From: Chitinophagaceae bacterium
Lineage (GTDB): Bacteria > Bacteroidota > Bacteroidia > Chitinophagales > Chitinophagaceae
Assembly: GCA_016721085.1 (NCBI GenBank)
Contig: JADKJI010000048.1
Location: 1-23,963, forward strand
Reading direction: 5' to 3'
DNA: 23,963 nucleotides
Shown here in pieces: positions 1 through 6,657 of this stretch. The position numbers were made by a program, and so were the translations under genes. The notes beneath the pieces were generated by a model, which made no database searches, was not told the DNA's origin, and was given only the letters and a program-made list of their open reading frames with translations. Every line of letters starts with the position of its first letter. Positions within the stretch are counted from its first letter, which is position 1.

Positions 1-593
1 GTAGCAGCAATTTCTGATTTTTCTGCAAGGGATGAAATCCGATCGGCTAATTCCATAAACGAAAGACCTTTTTCACCTTCGGGAAAAAGCATTTTTGCAA
101 CATCAAGATGAGAACCAATTTTTAGTAAAGTAGGGGCATCCAGTGCTGATATATCGGAAAATAAGAAGAGCATTAATAAACCACGGCCTTTTGAATGGAT
201 ATTGATTCTCCAATCAAAATAATTAGTGGCATCGGCGCCAGGGAAACTTGCATCTACATGCCATCCTGTATCATTCGCCTTTTCTTTGGAAGGAAAGCGA
301 ACGGGAAAGGAACCCATTGTTTGTCGTGGTATCCAATTATCTTTTCCTACCAATTGGTCATAGGCACTATGAAGAATGGGAGTATTTGCTGCTTTAACGA
401 ATGGTTCATACCCTAACTCTCCAACTCTCACTACTGGTTGGGTCCAGGTAGCAGGATTGTCGGGTTTACAGTTTGTTTCCTTCCATAACAGGGATACACA
501 GTCTTTTGCTATTTCTGTTGAAAATGCATTTTCTATTTTTATAAACCCAGTGTTTATGAAACTATCAATTTGGTCTATTGTTAACGTATTCAA
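1..593 (-). CDS. Phytanoyl-CoA dioxygenase (PhyH)-like protein, 5' part only
   Basis: The reverse strand is open from 593 to the window edge, giving about 197 N-terminal residues; the C-terminus lies outside. Residues 111-115 read WHVDA, the HxD iron-binding motif (H112, D114) of Fe(II)/2-oxoglutarate oxygenases of the PhyH family. They are followed by a hydrophobic core strand near 139-148 and a DAPT...GSHLD stretch near 152-164 typical of this family. The only plausible start after the upstream in-frame stop is TTG at 593. Such enzymes hydroxylate small organic substrates in the cytoplasm, but the substrate cannot be read from sequence. The family call is firm; the exact start and the role are not. 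Confidence 0.85.
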   Translation of the reverse strand, partial: MNTLTIDQIDSFINTGFIKIENAFSTEIAKDCVSLLWKETNCKPDNPATWTQPVVRVGELGYEPFVKAANTPILHSAYDQLVGKDNWIPRQTMGSFPVRFPSKEKANDTGWHVDASFPGADATNYFDWRINIHSKGRGLLMLFLFSDISALDAPTLLKIGSHLDVAKMLFPEGEKGLSFMELADRISSLAEKSEIAA

Positions 594-805
594 AGTAATT
601 GTGTAATGTTTTCAATTCTTTTTCAAATTAAATTTACAGTATCTTGTTCATGCAAGAAAATAGGGGTTGAGTTTCATACTTCAAAATGGGTGGTCTAATT
701 CAAGTTGTGAAATATACGGAATCCTTGTGCCAGATCTATTAGTGAAGTAAGGATGGTAATTTTTTTTATAATTTGGACTGTACTATTAATTTATATTAGT
801 TTACT

Positions 806-1183
806 ATGAATGCTATCAACTACTTCGAAATTCAATCCTCCAACCCCCAACGTGAAGCTGCTTTTTATTCTGCAATATTTGGTTGGAAGTTTATAAAGTT
901 GGAAGGGCTGCCAATTGAATACCACCGTATCGAAACAAAGGGAATCAATGGTGGATTGATGAAACGATTTTCTAAGACTCCTCCGCCCGAATTTGGGACC
1001 AATGCCTTTACTTGTTCAATGGAAGTTGTCAGTTTTGATAAGACTGCTGAAATGATTCTAGAAAACGGTGGGCAGGTTGCTATGCCGAAATTTGCAATAC
1101 CTGGAACTTGTTGGCAAGGATACTTTATAGATCAGGATAATAATGTGTTTGGGATTTTTCAGGTGGATTTGAATGCTGGGTAA
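806..1183 (+). CDS. VOC (glyoxalase/bleomycin-resistance-like) family protein
   Basis: A 125-residue protein beginning MNAINYFEI, with FYSAIFGWKF at about residues 21-30 and a C-terminal DQDNNVFGIFQV strand. These are the typical openings and closings of the two beta-alpha-beta-beta-beta units of the vicinal oxygen chelate fold. The length matches single-domain members. VOC proteins include lyases, dioxygenases and antibiotic-binding proteins, so substrate and reaction cannot be assigned. The gene starts at a clear ATG and converges with the lipoprotein gene that ends at 1218, leaving only 34 bases between the stops. No signal peptide, so cytoplasmic. Confidence 0.85.
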   Translation: MNAINYFEIQSSNPQREAAFYSAIFGWKFIKLEGLPIEYHRIETKGINGGLMKRFSKTPPPEFGTNAFTCSMEVVSFDKTAEMILENGGQVAMPKFAIPGTCWQGYFIDQDNNVFGIFQVDLNAG

Positions 1184-1217
1184 TAGTTTAAAGAAATGGA
1201 TTGAAGTATCTAGCTTT

Positions 1218-1781
1218 TTATTCCACTAATTCATACGTTCCATAAACGGTAGATTCCACTTTAACTAATCCCTTGCTCAAACTCCAATATACGGTTGGAA
1301 TAGTTTTATTTTCCCTTGTATTTTTTATCGCAATAACATCATCGTATTGTTTGTATTTGATGTAATCTGTAGGTTTTAAATCGGATATATAGATGTCTCC
1401 TGTAAACCCGGATGATGCAAAATCCCATAATAATACTTCCAATACTAAACCTCTTTCAGGGGTTGCAACCAGGAAGCAGAACAACTCTTCCCTGTTTAAT
1501 CCGTTGCTTGTATTTTTCACTATCAGCTTTAATTGTTCCCGTGTGTTTTTTGTAAATATGTTATCACCGCTTTCATTCATTGAGGTATCATAATATAGCA
1601 ATTGAAGTGTTTCTTCTTTTGAAGAATCGGATTTGAAATGAAGCACTTCACTACCTGCGTAGGGAATTAGTTTACGATCCTTCTCTTTAATTGTATAGGT
1701 TTTGCAGCTCATTAATAGTATGCAAAGCACAATAGTAATACTTGAATAGATTGTTTTTTTTCTGGTTTTAAATATGCGCAT
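1218..1781 (-). CDS. Lipoprotein of unknown function
   Basis: A 187-residue protein. It opens with a basic stretch (MRIFKTRKK), a hydrophobic helix, and a lipobox LMSC with Cys at residue 26, so it should be exported and lipid-anchored. The mature part is mixed alpha/beta with no motif I recognise. Its gene faces the VOC gene tail to tail; upstream (1782-2104) is a region containing a perfect 48-bp palindrome. The call as a lipoprotein rests on the signal alone and no function is proposed. It is probably anchored in the inner or outer membrane facing the periplasm. Confidence 0.75.
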   Translation of the reverse strand: MRIFKTRKKTIYSSITIVLCILLMSCKTYTIKEKDRKLIPYAGSEVLHFKSDSSKEETLQLLYYDTSMNESGDNIFTKNTREQLKLIVKNTSNGLNREELFCFLVATPERGLVLEVLLWDFASSGFTGDIYISDLKPTDYIKYKQYDDVIAIKNTRENKTIPTVYWSLSKGLVKVESTVYGTYELVE

Positions 1782-1952
1782 TTTGTAGTTAGTAGTTGCT
1801 ATTTATTTAGTGATAGTATTTTTTCTTGAGATATAATGGGTTGATTTTATTTATAACTGTTAGTGAGCTGTAGTAAAAGGTATGAATAATCACTAATAGC
1901 AACACACGAAAGTTGTGAAAACTTTGTAAGGGGTTGGTTTTCAATAAAAACA

Positions 1953-2000
1953 GGTTGTATAAGGTCTCCAACCTTATAAGGTTGGAGACCTTATACAACC
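1953..2000. repeat. 48-bp perfect palindrome, family copy 1
   Basis: A perfect palindrome whose left arm begins GGTTGTATAAGGTCTCCAAC and mirrors exactly about the centre at 1976/1977. It extends further to AACAGG...CCTGTT (1949-2004). The same 48 bases recur at 8934-8981 and 9237-9284. This copy lies between two divergently transcribed genes (lipoprotein and photolyase), so it cannot be a simple shared terminator. A 63-residue minus-strand frame across this site is an artefact of the repeat. Confidence 0.95.
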
Positions 2001-2085
2001 TGTTCTTTTACTCCTCAAATTTTTAGTTGTACAAAAGAGAATTTTAATCATTTTCTCTAATTAAATAGAGTAAACAATAATAGAA

Positions 2086-2093
2086 TAGGTTTG
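2086..2093 (+). promoter_or_regulatory. Possible Bacteroidota -7 box for the photolyase gene
   Basis: TAGGTTTG matches TAnnTTTG, the -7 consensus of the Bacteroidota primary sigma factor, 12 bases before the ATG at 2105. It would give a very short leader. No convincing -33 TTTG is seen at the usual spacing; CTCTA...TAGAG (about 2055-2070) is a small inverted repeat where -33 should lie. Confidence 0.35.
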
Positions 2094-2104
2094 TTGTTAT
2101 CTCC

Positions 2105-3575
2105 ATGTCAGCAGCTACACTCTTATTCCCCCATCAACTATTCAAAGAAAACCCAGCCATTCAACCTGGTATTCCAGTATACCTCGTAGAGGAGTCCTTG
2201 TTTTTCAACCAATACAATTTTCCATCAGCAGAAACTGGTACTACACCGTGCTTCGATGAAATTTTATGAAGCATTTCTTAAAGGAAAAGGTATTACAGTT
2301 CATTATGTAGAAGCAAAGAAAAGGGCAGATGTTAGGGAATTATTGAAGTTGCTTTCGGCAAATGGAATTACAGAAATCACTTATATCGATCCTGTTGATG
2401 ATTGGTTACTGACAAGGTTGCAAAAGGCAGCTCGACAATTTGCTATCGAGCTTCGCCAATTGCCCTCTCCCAATTTCCTAAACAAGATGGAGGAGGTTAA
2501 GGATTTCTTTGATGGGAAGAAAACCTATTTCCAGACAGATTTCTATATCTGGCAAAGGAAGCGGAGAAAGCTATTGCTCGATGATTCTCAAAAGCCAATT
2601 GGTGGCAAATGGACATTCGATGCAGAGAACCGGGTAAAATTCCCCAAGGGTGAAACAGTTCCAGTACTTGCTTTCCCCAAAGAAAGCCAATGGGTTAAGG
2701 AAGCGAAAGCATATGTGATTGAACATTTCGGTGATAACTATGGTAGCATAGATTCGTTTATCTATCCTGTAACATTTGAAGAGTCCGAATTATGGCTCAG
2801 AGAATTCTTGAAGAAGCGATTTGAAAAATTCGGGATCTATGAAGATGCGATGGTAGCAAAAGAGTCTTTCCTTTATCATTCTGTTTTGACTCCGATGTTG
2901 AATATTGGTCTGCTGAATCCGCAACAAATAATTGATGCTGCATTAGAAACCGCATCGAATCAAGAGATACCGATGAATTCTATGGAAGGATTCCTGCGGC
3001 AGATAGTAGGTTGGCGGGAGTTTATCCGCATTGTTTATGAAAGAGAAGGTAGCATACAGAGAACCATGAATTATTGGGGTTTTACCAGAAAGATTCCACC
3101 ACAATTCTGGAATGGAACTACTGGTATAGAGCCAATAGATATTGTTATAAAGAAAGTATTGAAGACTGGGTATTGTCATCATATTGAACGATTGATGGTG
3201 TTGGGTAATTTCATGATTCTTTGTGAGTTTGATCCAGATGAAGTGCATCGTTGGTTTATGGAATTGTTTGTGGATGCCTATGATTGGGTGATGGTACCTA
3301 ATGTTTATGGTATGACACAGTTCGCTGATGGCGGATTGATGACAACCAAACCTTATATAAGTGGTAGTAATTATCTTCTAAAGATGAGTGATTTCCCGAA
3401 GGGGGAGTGGACGGCTATTTGGGATGGTTTGTTCTGGCGTTTTATGCATATGCATCGTGATTTCTTCCTTAAAAATCCACGGTTGGGGATGCTCATCAAG
3501 ACATACTACAAGATGCCCTTGGAAAAGCAAACAGCTCACCTTGGAAAAGCACAAGCTTATCTGGATAGTCTATAA
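2105..3575 (+). pseudogene. Photolyase/cryptochrome-family protein (COG3046-like), one-base frameshift
   Basis: The reading frame starts at ATG 2105 (MSAATLLFPHQLF) and is lost at a run of four T at 2218-2221. Removing one T joins it to the long frame that runs to 3575, giving a 489-residue protein of normal length. It resembles the deoxyribodipyrimidine photolyase-related group (PhrB/FeS-BCP-like). Motifs include SMEGFLRQIVGWREFIR, HHIERLMVLGNF, YDWVMVPNVYGM and a KPYISGSNY segment that lines the FAD pocket. These enzymes repair UV lesions or sense blue light. Only two Cys occur in the whole reconstructed protein, fewer than the four that ligate the 4Fe-4S cluster in characterised members. 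Apart from the one base the gene looks healthy, so a sequencing error or a very recent mutation is likely. The downstream neighbour converges on a palindrome. Confidence 0.85.
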
Positions 3576-3598
3576 ATAAGGGGTGGGAGGTTGTGTAG

Positions 3599-3643
3599 GT
3601 TGTATATGGTTGAAAACCCTTAAGGTTTTCAACCATATACAAC
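3599..3643. repeat. Variant palindrome of the same family, between convergent genes
   Basis: An imperfect 45-bp palindrome with left arm GTTGTATATGGTTGAAAACC and the mirrored arm ending CATATACAAC. It shares the outer GTTGTATA and inner AACC positions with the 48-bp copies. The middle bases differ on both sides in a compensating way. It fills the gap between the photolyase stop (3575) and the HxlR stop (3645) and could fold into a long hairpin in both transcripts. Confidence 0.85.
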
Positions 3644-3644
3644 T

Positions 3645-4010
3645 TTATAATATTCCTTTCCTTATGATCTTCTTTGCAATATTTGAATTACCCCAAATTG
3701 CCAGCGAATGAAGGATAGGCATCAACGATAATCCAGCAGCGGTTAATTCGTATTCAACACGGGGAGGTAGTTCCTTGTATTCCTTTCTTTTCACTAGTCC
3801 ATACATTTCCAACTCCTTGAGCTCGTTTGCCAAAACTTTGTTTGATATGGCTGGAATAAGCTGATTGATTTTTCCGAATCGTATAGCACGATCTCCTATA
3901 ACACTCAATATTATGGGTTTCCATTTTCCGCCTACAATACTCATTGTTCTAGTCAAAGGACAATTTAGCGGGTTGTCTATAAAGCGATGGGATGAATTAG
4001 TAGTTACCAT
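3645..4010 (-). CDS. HxlR-family winged-helix transcriptional regulator
   Basis: A 121-residue protein when read from ATG 4010. A GTG at 4058 would add 16 residues but would leave only 22 bases to the divergent gene and bury both promoters. It has the HxlR hallmarks: NCPLTRTMSIVGGKWKPIIL with the conserved Cys (C17), an ISNKVLANELKELEMYGLVKR recognition helix and wing, and PPRVEYELTAAGLSL. HxlR proteins are small dimeric DNA-binding repressors or activators, often responding to electrophiles or redox stress through that Cys. It is divergent from the secreted DinB gene, a typical arrangement in which HxlR controls its neighbour. Target and signal are inference. Confidence 0.9.
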   Translation of the reverse strand: MVTTNSSHRFIDNPLNCPLTRTMSIVGGKWKPIILSVIGDRAIRFGKINQLIPAISNKVLANELKELEMYGLVKRKEYKELPPRVEYELTAAGLSLMPILHSLAIWGNSNIAKKIIRKGIL

Positions 4011-4039
4011 GTGGTTACCAGTATTTACTATATTAGTTA

Positions 4040-4047
4040 CAAATATA
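4040..4047 (-). promoter_or_regulatory. Possible -7 box for the HxlR gene
   Basis: On the minus strand this reads TATATTTG, a full match to TAnnTTTG, about 30 bases upstream of the ATG at 4010. It lies within 4021-4050, a stretch with GTAT...ATAC ends and an imperfect dyad that could be the HxlR operator. Confidence 0.4.
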
Positions 4048-4059
4048 TACTGACTCACC

Positions 4060-4067
4060 TATTTTTG
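4060..4067 (+). promoter_or_regulatory. Possible -7 box for the DinB gene
   Basis: TATTTTTG is a full match to TAnnTTTG, 14 bases upstream of the ATG at 4081. It is separated by 12 bases from the opposite-facing box at 4040-4047, so one bound regulator between them could control both genes. Confidence 0.4.
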
Positions 4068-4080
4068 TAAAAAAACTATC

Positions 4081-4602
4081 ATGAAGTACATCTTAACGCT
4101 ATTTGCAACTCTTTTATTAACAACCCAATTAATTGCTCAAACTAACACCGCTGATTTGGTCAAGGAATGGGAAAGAGCCAAGGCTTATACAAAAGAATAT
4201 CTTGATTCTATGCCTGCCAGCAGTTATGGACTTAAACCTACAAAGGAAATGCGCTCTTTTGCAGGCCAATTTTTACATCTTAGTGATGCTATTTATGGTT
4301 TTGTAGCAGCAGCTACTGATGAAAAATCACCTGTTGGTTTCGGTGAATTGGAGAAATCAAATGATGAGAACAAAGCAAGTGTTACAGCAAAAGTGATGGC
4401 CGCATATGATTTTGCCATCGCTGCTATCAAGAAATATCCTGCAGCCAAATTATCGGAAACAGTCAAAATCTTTGGTCGTTTTGATATGACCAGGGAGCTG
4501 GCGTTATCAAAATGCTTTGAACATCAAACGCATCATCGTGGACAAGCCACTGTTTACATAAGATTAGCAGGAGTGAAACCACCAGCTGAAAAGTTATTTT
4601 AA
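4081..4602 (+). CDS. Secreted DinB-family protein
   Basis: A 173-residue protein with a clear Sec signal (MKYILTLFATLLLTTQLIAQ, cleavage near residue 20). The mature part is a four-helix DinB/YfiT-like bundle with the expected metal-binding His triad: H66 (FLHLSD) and H148/H152 in FEHQTHHRGQ. Members of this superfamily are metal-dependent thiol transferases or related enzymes; the export signal places this one in the periplasm. It starts at ATG 4081, divergent from the HxlR gene, and is followed 17 bases later by another secreted protein, so the two may be co-transcribed. The substrate is unknown. HxlR control is inferred from arrangement only. Confidence 0.88.
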   Translation: MKYILTLFATLLLTTQLIAQTNTADLVKEWERAKAYTKEYLDSMPASSYGLKPTKEMRSFAGQFLHLSDAIYGFVAAATDEKSPVGFGELEKSNDENKASVTAKVMAAYDFAIAAIKKYPAAKLSETVKIFGRFDMTRELALSKCFEHQTHHRGQATVYIRLAGVKPPAEKLF

Positions 4603-4619
4603 TAAAGGAATTAAACATC

Positions 4620-5315
4620 ATGAGTCGCTCCATACTGCTGTTATTTATAAATCTTATTTCTATTTCTCTTTATTCACAAATCTTAAAATATAAGGGGAAG
4701 GAGGTTGAGACGCATAATGTAACTGCAGTATTGGAGAAACTCAATGGAGAACAAGTTATCAGAGTAGAACGTGATTTGAAAGCCTTACCATTTGATGTAA
4801 AGAATATGGGAAACACGGTAGATGAACCAACTTTTATTAAATTAAAAGGGCTTGATTTTACCGATGGAACAATTGAAGTTAAGGTGTTAAGTAAGATAAA
4901 AGACCCTTCACCTTTTGAAAACGCCCGTGGTTTTATTGGAGTGGCATTCCGTATCAATGAATCTATTTCTTCCTTTGAAGCCATTTATTTAAGACCATCT
5001 TTGGGGAGAGCCAAAAATCAATTTTCCAGAAATCATTCAATTCAATATTTCTCTTACCCAGATTATAAGTTTGATGCATTAAGGAAATCATCTCCAGGCA
5101 TGTATGAAACAGCTGCTCCCATAGCCCTAAATGAATGGATAACAATGCGCATTGAAATAAATGGACAAGAGGCAGAATTATTTCTTAATGATGCCAAATA
5201 TTCAAATTTTATAGTTGACAAGATGAAAGGAACTAACAATAGTGGCAGTATTGCATTGTGGGTTGATATTGGCACCATTGGCTATTTCAAAGATTTGAAG
5301 ATTACAAAGCGATGA
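4620..5315 (+). CDS. Secreted protein with concanavalin/LamG-like sandwich fold
   Basis: A 231-residue protein with an N-terminal signal (MSRSILLLFINLISISLYSQ). The body matches what one sees in laminin-G/DUF1080-type jelly-roll domains: FTDGTIEVKVLSK, ARGFIGVAFRIN, FEAIYLRPS, NEWITMRIEINGQEAELFLND and GSIALWVDIGTIGYFKDLKI. This pattern of paired strands around a GxIGxxxxxxxxxFxxL ending is typical of sugar-binding or 3-keto-glycoside hydrolase-like domains. No catalytic residues can be assigned. It follows the DinB gene closely (17 bases) and probably shares its transcript. Binding of a carbohydrate is inference. Confidence 0.7.
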   Translation: MSRSILLLFINLISISLYSQILKYKGKEVETHNVTAVLEKLNGEQVIRVERDLKALPFDVKNMGNTVDEPTFIKLKGLDFTDGTIEVKVLSKIKDPSPFENARGFIGVAFRINESISSFEAIYLRPSLGRAKNQFSRNHSIQYFSYPDYKFDALRKSSPGMYETAAPIALNEWITMRIEINGQEAELFLNDAKYSNFIVDKMKGTNNSGSIALWVDIGTIGYFKDLKITKR

Positions 5316-5348
5316 TTTCCCCATTTTTAAAGGCTAAATAAAGATGAG

Positions 5349-5368
5349 GCTAGAGACCTTATAGATCC
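5349..5368. repeat. Degenerate half-copy of the palindrome family
   Basis: TAGAGACCTTATAGATCC (5351-5368) resembles the right arm of the 48-bp palindrome (TTGGAGACCTTATACAACC) with a few changes and no mirrored partner. It lies between convergent genes ending at 5315 and 5403. Probably a decayed copy. Confidence 0.45.
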
Positions 5369-5402
5369 ATATTATTTCTCCAAGAGCTACACTCCTCCTT
5401 TT

Positions 5403-6632
5403 TCATTTTACCAGTAATATTTTACTGATAGCATCGAAGTCAAGGTTTTTAATATAGTCATTCATAAGTCCAGCTGAGAATTCGCTATTTTTCTTATATC
5501 GCATTCGCACAGAAAGTAACAAAGGAACTGCTGGAGATTGGATATGTTGGTTAAAATAATCTGGAGCCCATTTATAAACGATATTACCATCGGGGCGGTC
5601 ATAGAAACTGCGAAATGTGAAATACCCTGTTTTCTTATAATCGCTGGCGTCGTCACAAAAAGAATTGTTACGGATTTGTGGACTGATACGTGCAGGTTGT
5701 TTTAGCCATTCTTCAGTATTAGATTTTAGTATGCCAGAAACAGTAGTTGCTTTTGTTGTAGATCGGGTACGGATAGCTTCAATTTCTTTTGTAGCATTAT
5801 TCTTGTTTTCTAAATGAGATTGGTACATAGCTTTATTACCGCTTTTCTCGTATTCGGCCATATATCTGATAGATTCATTTATTAATCTTTCGTATTTCTT
5901 GGTCTGGCTTATTCGTTCGCGCTCATAAAACTCCAAGAGATTTTCCAGATACTCTTTTCTTGTTACTTCAATTAGTGCTTTTTTCCCTTTTTGAGGGATA
6001 AACCAAGTGCGATGGATGTCAGGGTGTATATCATAAGCATCACTTCCTCCCATATTCTGCTCAACAAACCCTGTTCCATTCTGGATAATATTCACCATGT
6101 CCTTATTTTCAAAGACTAAATAGCTGAAAACTCCAATCATTGGACCTTCAAACTTTTTAGGGTCTGCATAAAAGCCGTTTTCATACTCCAGGTTTGGTGC
6201 AATGAAATAATAATGTAAATCGGGATTTACTGTAATGACGAGGTCGTTTCCATATTCATCGCTTGTTAGGCGCTTTCCATCAACACATAAATACATATAG
6301 AATGATAAGACATACTTATAGGTTCGATGATAATATGAACCAAAATAGTATTTATCATTTACTCGATAACCAATTTGAGCTGTGCCACCTGAAATCTTGA
6401 AATTTTTTAGCGTGGCTGATTTAATTGTGTTCAGGTTTTTTGTGGCTGTAGCTCTTTCTGAAGGAGTTAATTCTAATTCAGAACCTCCAAATGGATTAGA
6501 TTTTGATTCTACAAATTTTCCTGGTAATGAAAGCAATTCTTTTGTGTCAACACATTTCTGACCTACTACAATTGTAGCACAAAAAAGAAGAGTTGAGAAT
6601 AATAGTAGAATGGATTTATACCGACTCAGCAT
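5403..6632 (-). CDS. Secreted protein of unknown function (409 aa)
   Basis: Begins with a Sec signal of about 24 residues (MLSRYKSILLLFSTLLFCATIVVGQ). The N-terminal half is rich in aromatic strands (KYYFGSYYHRTYKYVLSF). A long charged helix follows (about residues 230-290, EYLENLLEFYERERISQTKK onward) that may form a coiled coil. A C-terminal domain carries FCDDASDYKKTGYFTF. No family is recognised. The gene starts 25 bases after the stop of the 709-residue TPR protein on the same strand, so the two are almost certainly one transcription unit and may work together in the periplasm or on the cell surface. Confidence 0.75.
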   Translation of the reverse strand: MLSRYKSILLLFSTLLFCATIVVGQKCVDTKELLSLPGKFVESKSNPFGGSELELTPSERATATKNLNTIKSATLKNFKISGGTAQIGYRVNDKYYFGSYYHRTYKYVLSFYMYLCVDGKRLTSDEYGNDLVITVNPDLHYYFIAPNLEYENGFYADPKKFEGPMIGVFSYLVFENKDMVNIIQNGTGFVEQNMGGSDAYDIHPDIHRTWFIPQKGKKALIEVTRKEYLENLLEFYERERISQTKKYERLINESIRYMAEYEKSGNKAMYQSHLENKNNATKEIEAIRTRSTTKATTVSGILKSNTEEWLKQPARISPQIRNNSFCDDASDYKKTGYFTFRSFYDRPDGNIVYKWAPDYFNQHIQSPAVPLLLSVRMRYKKNSEFSAGLMNDYIKNLDFDAISKILLVK

Positions 6633-6657
6633 AATTTTAATTTTAACTTTTGACTTT

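Noticed and set aside
195..606. Two short plus-strand reading frames at the left end
   Set aside because: They lie opposite the PhyH-like gene, whose minus-strand translation has clear family motifs including HxD; the plus frames resemble nothing.
1807..1998. A 63-residue minus-strand frame over palindrome 1
   Set aside because: It begins inside the repeat, has low-complexity composition and no recognisable motif; its existence follows from the palindrome.
1953..2000. Palindrome copy 1 as a rho-independent terminator
   Set aside because: It lies between divergent gene starts, and there is no T-run directly after the stem, so termination is not its obvious role.
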